Source: CAWVWD01 sp965662365
GTDB lineage: Bacteria; Bacteroidota; Bacteroidia; Chitinophagales; Saprospiraceae
Reading direction: 5' to 3'
Length of the DNA: 64,000 nt
NCBI GenBank assembly: GCA_965662365.1
Contig: CBFIHR010000015.1
Span: 1 to 64,000, forward strand
A program made the position numbers and the translations under genes. The notes below the pieces were generated by a model. The model searched no databases and was not told where the DNA came from. It saw only the letters and a list, made by a program, of their open reading frames with translations. Every line of letters starts with the position of its first letter. Position 1 is the first letter of the stretch. Positions 53,001 through 61,758 of this stretch are shown one piece after another.

Positions 53001-53688
53001 CGGGAACGGTAAACAACCAAACATCTCGATAAATCCCACTCATTCGCCAATAATCTTGACTTTCTAAAAAGCTACCATCTGACCAACGAATTACATTAAC
53101 TTCCACCGTATTTTTTCCTTCTTTCAAGTATTTTGAAATATTAAACTCCGCAGGTGTCATACTTCCTTCCGAATAACCAACTTCACGACCATTTACATAC
53201 AAATAAAAAGCAGATTGTACGCCTTCAAAGTGAATAAAAACTGGTTGGTTTTGCCAATTTTGGGGGATTTCGAATTGACGAGTGTAAATGATTGATTCGT
53301 TACCTTTATTTGGAACAAAAGGAGGATTTGAAGCATTGAAAGGTGCTTTTATATTTGTATAATGCATTTGTCCAACGAATCCCTCAATTTGCCAATTTGC
53401 TGGTACTATTTGACCTGCTGATTGCCTTAAAGTAGCATCATTTATATTTTCTATTGCATTGAAAAATAAACCTGACCATTCCCCATTCAAACTCAAAATA
53501 TGCTCCGACTTCGATTTATCAAAAGTCAAAGCGGCTTTTTCGTTTTGAAAAGGAATCCAATGAGCATGAGCAGGTAATTTATGGATACCAAAAACGGAAA
53601 AATCTTGGTACGGTTGTGCGACCATCTGCATTGCGACAAGCACAAAAAAAATAGTAGTTAAGATTAGCTTTATAATTGGTTTTTTCAT
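50089..53688 (-). CDS. GH2 beta-galactosidase-like enzyme with internal membrane hairpin
   Basis: A 1199-residue LacZ-type GH2 protein with a signal peptide (MKKPIIKLILTTIFFVLVAMQMVAQ). Sugar-binding domain, Ig-like domains and barrel are present. The acid/base is in VVIWSLGNEAGSG and the nucleophile in RPMLICEYAHSMGN. The C-terminal domain 5 (YTLYGTGDIHIKNK ... VPLPKVGTQYTLPKDFQHFEWYGND) is split by about 65 extra residues (coded at about 50699-50907). These hold two hydrophobic stretches, TALPFCLLALTLGFILL and SIVLPIILIGVVATIYFAI, separated by a polar loop, so they look like a membrane hairpin. A palindromic repeat is also read in frame at 51701-51717. I start at 53688; the upstream ATG would add residues from a terminator region. 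Confidence 0.9.
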   Translation of the reverse strand: MKKPIIKLILTTIFFVLVAMQMVAQPYQDFSVFGIHKLPAHAHWIPFQNEKAALTFDKSKSEHILSLNGEWSGLFFNAIENINDATLRQSAGQIVPANWQIEGFVGQMHYTNIKAPFNASNPPFVPNKGNESIIYTRQFEIPQNWQNQPVFIHFEGVQSAFYLYVNGREVGYSEGSMTPAEFNISKYLKEGKNTVEVNVIRWSDGSFLESQDYWRMSGIYRDVWLFTVPDFHIWDFEVVTDLDKNYRDAELNVEVDFRNIDGYKFKNHQLQFKLYDINNQLVASKSQAVKSQTETWSHRLTNPKKWSAEIPNLYKLTLTLIDGNGKEIQSISKKIGFRAIEIKNGQILINGKAPYFKGVNRHEFDAVRGRAITEKSMITDIKLMKQNNINAVRNSHYPNHYRWYELCDEYGLYVMDEANVEAHYLWFYEGWKPMERPELIDAVVDRGTSMAERSKNSPSVVIWSLGNEAGSGICMDSMAAAIRQIDGSHRPIHYEGHPTEIALKRIEAFNPRDIYYFATEFNDGRSYLSDYDILTCMYPSPDELPKMLEKDGGKRPMLICEYAHSMGNSTGNFKEFWDVFEEYPQMQGGFIWDWIDQGIYQKNSDFGYEYYAYGGDFGDEPNDGNFCANGLLFADRTPQPALREVKKVQQFFSVIRNPEISGQVEKLGIRNYEFTIKNKYDFLNLDFLNVEWELLENGKIVETGIVDNLNIEPQKAQKISFEPKTDLKAEAEYFIRLKLVTKEDLSWAESGFEVGFEEFRVKEAEKESNQSYFINFEKKLKSGDWTEIHFTKTKDDIIVPFIAYNDAGDFQIENIVKGAKINLWRVPTDNDEGGNPIHTSLAEQWRNLGFDKLEIENVKIDFKSVKDLMVDKLVLEKFLEQNSDTSTVFFISKIDINGNLTSENSKFKFETTYTLYGTGDIHIKNKLIRQKTLSTFYKTALPFCLLALTLGFILLRSSIGNRFANMALLTLKSIVLPIILIGVVATIYFAIQDYNKKVPLPKVGTQYTLPKDFQHFEWYGNDIETYADRQTGGKIGHYQDSVKNQYIPYIRPQENGNHSETRWAMLMNSDSIGLLVIADDWEEGLNVSVQDYEDKYLENSKHSFRAFGDYSNVKELKKAFGEMESFDLEIDGVDYAENIYLNIDYKQSGVGGDNSWQPRTHEKYLLKDDVYEWSYRMCAIDLKREKVEDRLKYDLPKVE
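51698..51720. repeat. GTCCCGAAATCTCGGGA element inside the GH2 gene
   Basis: The most complete copy of the dispersed palindrome (51702-51718 core) lies in the coding region, encoding the reverse-strand residues NPEISGQVEK, and is read in frame. Confidence 0.75.
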
Positions 53689-53734
53689 AGAATTTTGAAG
53701 ATTTTGGTTTCCAAAATAGGGTTTTTCCTGAAAT

Positions 53735-53777
53735 GAAAAAAGGTTTACAACCGCTTTTCGCAATCGTAAACCTTTTT
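53735..53777 (-). terminator. Terminator before the GH2 gene
   Basis: AAAAAGGTTTAC and GTAAACCTTTTT pair around a 17-nt loop; a T run follows on the minus strand. It ends the Lys-rich protein gene. Confidence 0.85.
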
Positions 53778-53836
53778 GTACCGATGACTTTAGTCGTTAG
53801 GTTATTTTTCAACTGGCGATTGAAATCGCCGTTACG

Positions 53837-54823
53837 TTAATCTTTCACGGCGTCTAAGCACTTCAATTGATTAATAAAGAAATCCAACTCATTGACTTCA
53901 TAATCCTCAAAACCTGTTGACCAAAGCATTCTGACCTTAACAACTTCTGACTTTCTTAGCTCCTTTTCCTCATTTTTATCAACACTGAAGTACGTTCTAT
54001 AAATCGTCTTTCCACTGCTTTCATCGACCGTACCCTTGTCGAATTCTTGACAAGTCAAAATAATCGTTTCGTCATTAAGTAGCTTGACCATCATTTGTGT
54101 TCCGACTTCGATTGTGCCATACTCTTGTTGAGCCATCACCGATTCAATTTCGAATTTCACATTAAAAATCGTCATACCGATTACTCGACTTAAATTTCCG
54201 GTACAGGTCAAGTAATCATCTTCCCGCATGAATTTTTTTAAATCCTCTTGTGTATACGCAAAAAACGGTTGCGACTTCGTAGCAACTTTTAATTTATTCG
54301 TAAACTCATCTCGTTCCTTCATCGAGTACTCGCATAACTGCTCTGCGACCACAGGAGCCTTGATTTTACGTTCTCGTTTTGGTACCGCATAAACCGTTGC
54401 TTTCTGTTTCTTTGGCTTCTTTGATTTGTCCTTTTTAGAAGCCTTAGCTGATTTTTTCGATGATTTATCGGTATCTACTTGAGCCTTTTTCGTCTTCTTG
54501 ACTTTTTTATTGGACGACTTTTTAGCGGCTTTTTTCGATTGCTTAGCATTTTTCCCTTTCGAGATGTTTTTAGCATTTTCAGTTTTAACCTTTTTGGTTT
54601 TTGGCTTTTGACTTGTGGCAGGTACAACATTTTTAGGAGGCGGAGCATCTTTGTCCGTTCGATTACGCTCTTTTGCCTCATCCTCGTATTTCCATTTACC
54701 ATCAGGCATTAGTATGATTACATCACCATCCTCATTCACGACACGGACTTGTGCATCAATTACGCCTATTCCTAAGAATAAGGTGAATAGAATAGTGCAT
54801 AATATGGACTTATTAAATCTCAT
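53837..54823 (-). CDS. Secreted Lys-rich protein of unknown function
   Basis: The 328-residue product has a signal peptide (MRFNKSILCTILFTLFLGIGVIDAQ), a short motif VVNEDGDVIILMPDGKWKYED typical of a small Bacteroidota domain, then a low-complexity Lys/Ser/Ala region (about 60-155) with many KKAKK-like repeats. The C-terminal domain (about 165-328: FTNKLKVATKSQPFFAYTQEDLKKFMREDDYLTCTGNLSRVIG...) looks folded. I recognise no function. ATG 54823 is chosen as it precedes the signal peptide. The spacer between it and the GH2 gene holds hairpins only. Confidence 0.65.
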   Translation of the reverse strand: MRFNKSILCTILFTLFLGIGVIDAQVRVVNEDGDVIILMPDGKWKYEDEAKERNRTDKDAPPPKNVVPATSQKPKTKKVKTENAKNISKGKNAKQSKKAAKKSSNKKVKKTKKAQVDTDKSSKKSAKASKKDKSKKPKKQKATVYAVPKRERKIKAPVVAEQLCEYSMKERDEFTNKLKVATKSQPFFAYTQEDLKKFMREDDYLTCTGNLSRVIGMTIFNVKFEIESVMAQQEYGTIEVGTQMMVKLLNDETIILTCQEFDKGTVDESSGKTIYRTYFSVDKNEEKELRKSEVVKVRMLWSTGFEDYEVNELDFFINQLKCLDAVKD

Positions 54824-55254
54824 GATGATTATTTTTATTTTTATGCGAATTGCATGAATATTATAAAGAATCGACAGCAATTACCAACAATAATGTATCT
54901 CTTTTATGATTTATTATTATAAAAAATGTAGGTAGTGACTGAAAATGAACTATCTTCCTACCGTTTTTTCAGCAAAAATATTTATTAAAATAAGTTGATT
55001 TAACGGTTTTTTAATAAAAAAAAGGGAATTGAAGTAAGTATTATCGCTTCCCAGTGTTTTTTGTAACTTATTTAATACAAAAACGATAATAAGCACAAAA
55101 ATAGTGATTTTTAATGTATTAAAATTTTACTTGATTATCAGTTTGTTAGATTGTCTAATTGAAAAGACAAGAGAAATAACTATTTGGTTCTAAACGTATT
55201 AATAATTTACATAAAATTAGATAGAAATACTATTTTTCACACTGAATAATCAAA
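54824..55254. other. AT-rich spacer without recognised features
   Basis: About 430 nt between two minus-strand genes. It contains AACGGTTTTTTAATAAAA (55000-55020), similar to words near 44930-45016, but no gene is seen. Confidence 0.45.
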
Positions 55255-56835
55255 TTATTCCCGACTTTTCAATATTTCTACAAACGCACGCAAATCAATT
55301 AACCTCGTCCCGAATGCTACGAAAACCGTCAAAGTCACCGCAAAAAGAAAATCTATGTACCAATTATGAAAACTGAGCTGGCTTAAAGCCAAATAGTTAC
55401 ACAAAATTGTCAATCCGATAAAGCTGATAATTTGAATAAAAAAAGTAATCGAAAAATGTAATCTGAAAATATATTTTGACCAAATAATGTGTGCAATAGC
55501 GACCAAAGATTGTGTTATCAAAGTCGCCAAAGTCGCTCCGTACACTTCGTATTTTGGTATTAATAATAGATTCAAAACGATATTTAAAATCACACCGCTT
55601 ATCGCAATAATATTCAACTGCCAAAGATTCGCATTTGCTGTCATCAATGTTCCGAAAATATAAACCGAAGCGACTGGAATAAAGCTAAAAATCAACAACT
55701 CAAATACATCAACCCAGACTTCTGTTACATTATCTTGATACAACAACGTCATAATTTCTGCTCCAAAAGCCGCACTACAAATCGCAACACTCACTGAAAA
55801 CGCTAAAATCAACTTAAACGCTGTAAATGTTAGGGCTTCGATATGATCTTTCGCCTTTAACATTTTTGCAAAAATCGGTAACAACAAACTTCCAAATAAT
55901 AGACCAAAAATATTTACAGCATCTAATAGCCGATAAGCCGCCGCATAAATTCCAGCTTGATTCAATCCATCAGACAGCAATTTTTCTAACATAATACTGT
56001 CAATTCGATTATAAATTGTCATAAATAAAACGAGCAAGGCATAAGGATAACTTTCTTTGAGAATATTTAGAATTGACCGTGCCAAAGGAAGCGGGGAACT
56101 GCTCCCTACTTCATTCTGTTTTCCTTCCTCAATTATGTTTTGTTGTCGTCGCTCCGATTTTGACTCGCTTATTTTACTAACAGCATCAAGTTCGGATTCG
56201 CTCCCTTCCAAAGTACTCGGGAGGAAGGACTGCTGAGAAGTCAACCTAAACACCAAAATGCCACTCACCAAAGCCGTCAACGCATACGCAAAAGTTTGAG
56301 CATAAACGAAATATTCAATTTCAAAAGTCGGCACAACACTTCCCCAAAGTAATACCGAACAAACGATTATCACCAAAATTCTATCAAAGACGGAAATAAT
56401 TGCGTCCCACCTAAAAAAATGTAATGCCGCAATATTTGACCGAAAATAAAGGATAAAACCAATAAAAACTTGATTCAACGCTAATGGAAACAAGAGCGAT
56501 AATTTCACCCCTCGATACCCCCAACTATACGCTAAGCCAAAGACAACTGCCAAATATACAAATGATAATAAAGTTTTGATTATCAAAAAATTAGGTAAAT
56601 AATTTTTTAGTAAATGAGGTTGTTGTGCTATCGTTCGATTATTATAATTGGACAATCCTAAATCCAATAAAATATAGTATAAAATCGAGAAATTATACAA
56701 CACTGCATACAAGCCATAATCTGCTGTTCCGACAGTGACTTGAACGGTTCTATCAATTCCAAAAATGTAAAACGGCTTAATCAGCAGGTTTACAAAAATT
56801 AAAAATAGTAGATTTGTGAGAAATTTACGCTGCAT
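55255..56835 (-). CDS. Polysaccharide biosynthesis flippase (Wzx/MOP family)
   Basis: A 526-residue MOP-type flippase with about 12-14 helices that would carry lipid-linked oligosaccharides across the inner membrane. FVNLLIKPFYIFGIDRTVQ, YGLYAVLYNFSILYYILLDLGLSNYNNRTIA and PKYEVYGATLATLITQSL are typical. In the central loop between the two six-helix halves about 50 hydrophilic residues (SFLPSTLEGSESELDAVSK... to SSSPLPLARS) are inserted, coded at about 56085-56240 by relatively G/C-rich DNA with inverted repeats. ATG 56835 is chosen; the long upstream frame overlaps the glycosyltransferase gene in antisense. Divergent from the glycosyltransferase. Confidence 0.88.
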   Translation of the reverse strand: MQRKFLTNLLFLIFVNLLIKPFYIFGIDRTVQVTVGTADYGLYAVLYNFSILYYILLDLGLSNYNNRTIAQQPHLLKNYLPNFLIIKTLLSFVYLAVVFGLAYSWGYRGVKLSLLFPLALNQVFIGFILYFRSNIAALHFFRWDAIISVFDRILVIIVCSVLLWGSVVPTFEIEYFVYAQTFAYALTALVSGILVFRLTSQQSFLPSTLEGSESELDAVSKISESKSERRQQNIIEEGKQNEVGSSSPLPLARSILNILKESYPYALLVLFMTIYNRIDSIMLEKLLSDGLNQAGIYAAAYRLLDAVNIFGLLFGSLLLPIFAKMLKAKDHIEALTFTAFKLILAFSVSVAICSAAFGAEIMTLLYQDNVTEVWVDVFELLIFSFIPVASVYIFGTLMTANANLWQLNIIAISGVILNIVLNLLLIPKYEVYGATLATLITQSLVAIAHIIWSKYIFRLHFSITFFIQIISFIGLTILCNYLALSQLSFHNWYIDFLFAVTLTVFVAFGTRLIDLRAFVEILKSRE

Positions 56836-56841
56836 AACTAC

Positions 56842-56952
56842 GTTGTGTTGATGTGTTGATGTGCCTACCCCGAAACCTCGGCGGTTGAAGTGTTGAGATT
56901 GATGAACACGGCAAAACGTCAGCACATCAACACAGCAATACTTCAACACAAC
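56842..56952. repeat. Divergent leader with inverted CATCAACAC words
   Basis: On the minus strand before the flippase ATG, CATCAACA is repeated twice in tandem (56845-56862). On the plus strand before the glycosyltransferase TTG, GCACATCAACACA (56922-56934) and TTCAACACAAC (56942-56952) occur. A CCCCGAAACCTCGG element lies between (56868-56881). Confidence 0.8.
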
Positions 56953-56953
56953 A

Positions 56954-58078
56954 TTGCGAATAGCTGTAAACACAAGGTTTTTATTAAAAAATAATCGAGA
57001 AGGCATGGGACGATATGTGGAGGAAACTTTCCGCCGTATCGTCACATCGCATCCAGAACACGAATTTATCTTTTTTTTCGATCGACCTTATGACGAATCG
57101 TTTATTTTTTCAAATAATATAACGCCTGTCGTACTGTCACCTCCAGCTCGTCATCCGATTTTGTTTGTCATTTGGTACGAGCTGTCGGTTGTTCGAGCCT
57201 TAAAAAAGTATAAAGCTGACATTTTTATCTCGCCAGATAATTTTTGTTCGATACGGACAAAAGTACCAACTTTATTGGTCATTCACGATTTAGCATTCTG
57301 TCATTTTCCGGAGCAAGTTGGCACGATGGTACGCTGGTATTATCAATATTTTACGCCTCGATTCGTTCAAAAAGCGAAGCGAATTGCCTGTGTTTCGGAA
57401 TATACGAAAAGTGATGTCGTAAAGTTTTACAACGCTTCACCTGATAAGATTGATGTTTGTTACTCCGGTGTTCGGGATATTTTTCGACCATTAAGCGAAA
57501 GCGAAAAAATAAGTATTCGCAAAGAAAAAGCGAATGGAAAAAACTACTTTTACTACATCGGAGCGGTTCATCCTCGCAAAAATGTCCATCGGTTAATTTC
57601 GGCTTTTGACCAATTTAAGGAAGCAACTGGCTCTGATTTTAAGTTCTTAATCGCAGGGCGATTTGCGTGGCAAACGGGCGAGGTGAAATCAGCCTACGAT
57701 GCGGCGAAACACAAAAACGATATTGAGTTTTTGGGGTATGTTTCGGACGAAGACTCGCCCAAACTAATGGCGGCAAGCCATGCGGTTTTATTCGCTTCGC
57801 AGTTTGAAGGTTTTGGTGTGCCAATTGTAGAATCGTTAAATTGTGAGTTGCCAGTCGTTACTTCAAATGTATCTTCGATGCCAGAAATCGCTGGTGATGC
57901 AGGTATTCTGGTGAACCCAAATAGTATGAAGGAAATTGCAAGTGCAATGATTGAATTGGTCGAAAATCCTGATCTATATCAACGTATGGTCAAGAAAGCT
58001 AAGGCCAGAAAATCAAAATTCACATGGGACTTCACCGCAAATGTAATCTGGCAAAGTGTAGAGAAAATTTTAGGATAA
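56954..58078 (+). CDS. GT4-family glycosyltransferase
   Basis: A 374-residue GT-B glycosyltransferase. RIAVNTRFLLKNNREGMGRYVEETFRR and the C-terminal motif FPSQFEGFGVPIVE-like segment (ASQFEGFGVPIVESLNCELPVVTSNVSSMPEIAGDAGILVNP) with the EX7E catalytic pattern identify family GT4. FYYIGAVHPRKNVHRLISAFDQF binds nucleotide sugar. The start is TTG (56954), since no ATG is available and homologues begin RIAVNTR. With the flippase and FkbM genes it forms a small glycan-export cluster. Confidence 0.9.
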   Translation: MRIAVNTRFLLKNNREGMGRYVEETFRRIVTSHPEHEFIFFFDRPYDESFIFSNNITPVVLSPPARHPILFVIWYELSVVRALKKYKADIFISPDNFCSIRTKVPTLLVIHDLAFCHFPEQVGTMVRWYYQYFTPRFVQKAKRIACVSEYTKSDVVKFYNASPDKIDVCYSGVRDIFRPLSESEKISIRKEKANGKNYFYYIGAVHPRKNVHRLISAFDQFKEATGSDFKFLIAGRFAWQTGEVKSAYDAAKHKNDIEFLGYVSDEDSPKLMAASHAVLFASQFEGFGVPIVESLNCELPVVTSNVSSMPEIAGDAGILVNPNSMKEIASAMIELVENPDLYQRMVKKAKARKSKFTWDFTANVIWQSVEKILG

Positions 58079-58099
58079 TAGCTTCTTAGATAAACAGTA

Positions 58100-58819
58100 A
58101 TGAAAAAAATTATTCAACGTATATTACAGCAAACATTAGGTTTTGAACGTTATTTGGTGTTATTCGCTAAGTTTAAAATAGCGACTTTCAAATCAGATAA
58201 AAACGAAGGCGATTTTTTCAAATTCGTGGATTTAATGAGTAACGATGCGAATGTGCTGGATATTGGTTCAAATATTGGTATCACAGCGGTTCATTTGGCT
58301 CGAAAAGTCAAAAAAGTCTATGCTTACGAACCCGTTCCACCAAATTTCAAAACCTTATCGAATATTATCAAAAGCTACAATTTACAAAATGTAGCACTAT
58401 TTCAAATCGCTTTAGGCGATGAAAATACAATGATTGAAATGGTAATGCCGGAGGTCGAAAACGTGCAGATGCAAGGGTTGAGTCATGTCGTACATGAAGA
58501 CTTGACGGACTTTAATGAAGGCAAACGTTTTAAAGCACCTTTGAAGCGTTTGGATGATCTGGACACGTTTCAAAATATCAAAATTCATGGAATTAAATTA
58601 GATGTGGAAAACTTTGAATATTTTGCATTGAAAGGCGGCGAACAGTTGATTTTGAGGGATAAACCAATTATTTATACCGAGTTATGGGAAAATGAAAATC
58701 GTTATAAATGCTTTGATTTAATCAAAAGTTGGAATTATTCCATCAAGGTTTTATACAATGGCGAATTGGTCGATTTTGAACAGGGAAAACACGATAACCA
58801 AAATTTCTTTTTTGTATAA
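58100..58819 (+). CDS. FkbM-family methyltransferase
   Basis: The 239-residue product has the SAM-binding motif ANVLDIGSNIGITAVHLARKV (motif I) and acidic loop YAYEPVPPNFKTLSNII, then the FkbM region LDDLDTFQNIKIHGIKLDVENFEYFALKGGEQLI. FkbM enzymes methylate hydroxyls in polyketides and sugars; here a sugar in a surface glycan is the likely target. It starts 21 nt after the glycosyltransferase. Confidence 0.88.
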   Translation: MKKIIQRILQQTLGFERYLVLFAKFKIATFKSDKNEGDFFKFVDLMSNDANVLDIGSNIGITAVHLARKVKKVYAYEPVPPNFKTLSNIIKSYNLQNVALFQIALGDENTMIEMVMPEVENVQMQGLSHVVHEDLTDFNEGKRFKAPLKRLDDLDTFQNIKIHGIKLDVENFEYFALKGGEQLILRDKPIIYTELWENENRYKCFDLIKSWNYSIKVLYNGELVDFEQGKHDNQNFFFV

Positions 58820-58906
58820 CCTATTGTTATTCATTAGTATTCTAAGTCTCAAGCAAGTTTATCAGTTGCTTTCAACCTTACCCCGATACTTTGACTTTGC
58901 GGCAAA

Positions 58907-58937
58907 GACCTGACAGGTTTTAAAAGTCTGTTAGGTC
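58907..58937. repeat. REP-like palindrome, copy 3
   Basis: GACCTGACAGGTTTT, then an inverse arm with three mismatches (AAAGTCTGTTAGGTC). The spacer 58820-59314 holds no gene; the heptamer repeat at 59264 and the cysS box lie at its end. Confidence 0.75.
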
Positions 58938-59263
58938 TGATTATCAATGACTTAGGAGATAATTTTAAGTTTTTAAAAATCGTAATTTTAAAAATGTCCG
59001 GTAGTAAGGATTGTGACAATCAAAACAACGTAACTATCTGATTATAAACCTATAAGATTAATAAAAAACGTATAGGGTTATCAAAATAAACACCTCAACC
59101 AGCTTAAATCAACCTCACTTTTACTTTTTATGTTAATGCTTTAATAGCCACAGCCAGCCGTAATTAGTAGATTTTTCATATTGGAATAACGGAAGGTGAT
59201 TTTAAAAGGGTTGGTTTTTTCAAAACAATTATATTCGTTTATCATTCAAATACATTCGATAAA

Positions 59264-59291
59264 ATAATTCATAATTCATAATTCATAATTA
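59264..59291 (+). repeat. ATAATTC heptamer tandem repeat before cysS
   Basis: ATAATTC occurs three times in exact tandem (59264-59284) plus one imperfect unit (ATAATTA, 59285-59291). Confidence 0.85.
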
Positions 59292-59302
59292 TTTAAAAAC
59301 AG

Positions 59303-59310
59303 TATTTTTG
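59303..59310 (+). promoter_or_regulatory. Near-leaderless -7 box of cysS
   Basis: TATTTTTG, then CGGC, then ATG (59315). Same arrangement and 12-nt identity (TTTTGCGGCATG) as at rlmN. Confidence 0.5.
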
Positions 59311-59314
59311 CGGC

Positions 59315-60814
<1,500 letters not shown>

Positions 60815-60817
60815 ATA

Positions 60818-60868
60818 GTGTTGATGTGTTGACGTAATCACGTTGTACACATCAACACTTCAACACAA
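60818..60868. repeat. Inverted GTGTTGATGTGT/ACACATCAACAC pair after cysS
   Basis: Exact 12-bp stem (60818-60829, 60847-60858), then CTTCAACACAACA directly before the next ATG. The words are the same as at 56842-56952. Confidence 0.85.
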
Positions 60869-60872
60869 CAAA

Positions 60873-61529
60873 ATGAGCATACTTTCAAAGTCGGCATATT
60901 ACGCCAAAGCAGGCATCAAATTCGTGATGCGAATTGTCTTACCGTTTATCGCAGGTATTTTCTTCAACTGGGTTTTTGCCCTGGTTTTCTTCATCAATTG
61001 GCTGGGCGATGCGACTTGGAAAAGCAGCATTTTCACGATTCTATTAACAGCTTTATTTTTAGTCGGTTTTCCGTTTGCTTACCTCTGGCTCGGGCGTATC
61101 AATGCACTTCGACAAGGAGCGGCAGGGCTGTATCAATCTGGTCACAATACGATTGAAAAATTAGTCGGAAATGTTACGAAAGCGGCTGTGATAAGTTCTC
61201 AAACGACTGGTCTGGGGGCAGTCTTTGCAGGTGATAAAGTGAAGAATAAAAAAGGATTTATCAAAAACTTAGAAGAGAAATTACCTCGACCAATCTACTT
61301 TATTTTATCTTTTGTCTTAGAGGAAATTCCGATTGCTGCAGCACTGAAAGAAGTCAGTGAAACAACCGAATTAAAAAAAGAAAATTTACCAATTATTCAA
61401 CCGATTGTACAACGCCGAGTCGATGAATTTGTAGAAGATCGTCTGGTCGGTGATTCGGTGATTTTCTTTTGGATTTTGGTGGGTATTAATGTCACCGTAA
61501 TGGGTACAGCTTGGTATTTTTTAGGATAA
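60873..61529 (+). CDS. Membrane protein of unknown function
   Basis: A 218-residue protein with two N-terminal helices (VLPFIAGIFFNWVFALVFFINW and IFTILLTALFLVGFPFAYLWL), a soluble middle with a short hydrophobic stretch (PIYFILSFVLEEIPIAAAL) and one C-terminal helix (SVIFFWILVGINVTVMGTAWYF). I do not recognise a named family. ATG 60873 is chosen since the upstream in-frame ATG lies in the repeat. A hairpin at about 61539-61574 (GTTTAAGAAAAATAAA / TTTATTTAAAC) may terminate it. Confidence 0.55.
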   Translation: MSILSKSAYYAKAGIKFVMRIVLPFIAGIFFNWVFALVFFINWLGDATWKSSIFTILLTALFLVGFPFAYLWLGRINALRQGAAGLYQSGHNTIEKLVGNVTKAAVISSQTTGLGAVFAGDKVKNKKGFIKNLEEKLPRPIYFILSFVLEEIPIAAALKEVSETTELKKENLPIIQPIVQRRVDEFVEDRLVGDSVIFFWILVGINVTVMGTAWYFLG

Positions 61530-61758
61530 AATGATGACCGTTTAAGAAAAATAAAAGCCTTTTTTATTTAAACCGATTACAAATTATCTCGTTTTGAATC
61601 ATTAAATAATAGGTTCAGTAGGAATTAGGTATCTTGAAATGCTTATTGGATTTTTTATCAAATTATTAAAAATAATCTAATAAGCAATAATACAGTTCAA
61701 CAATATTTATAAAGGTATTTCTACGATCAATTTTGATATTCATCAACCAAGGAGAATA

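Noticed and set aside
56836..57045. 70-residue N-terminal extension of the flippase
   Set aside because: It runs through repeats and antisense to the glycosyltransferase start; homologous flippases start near the first helix.
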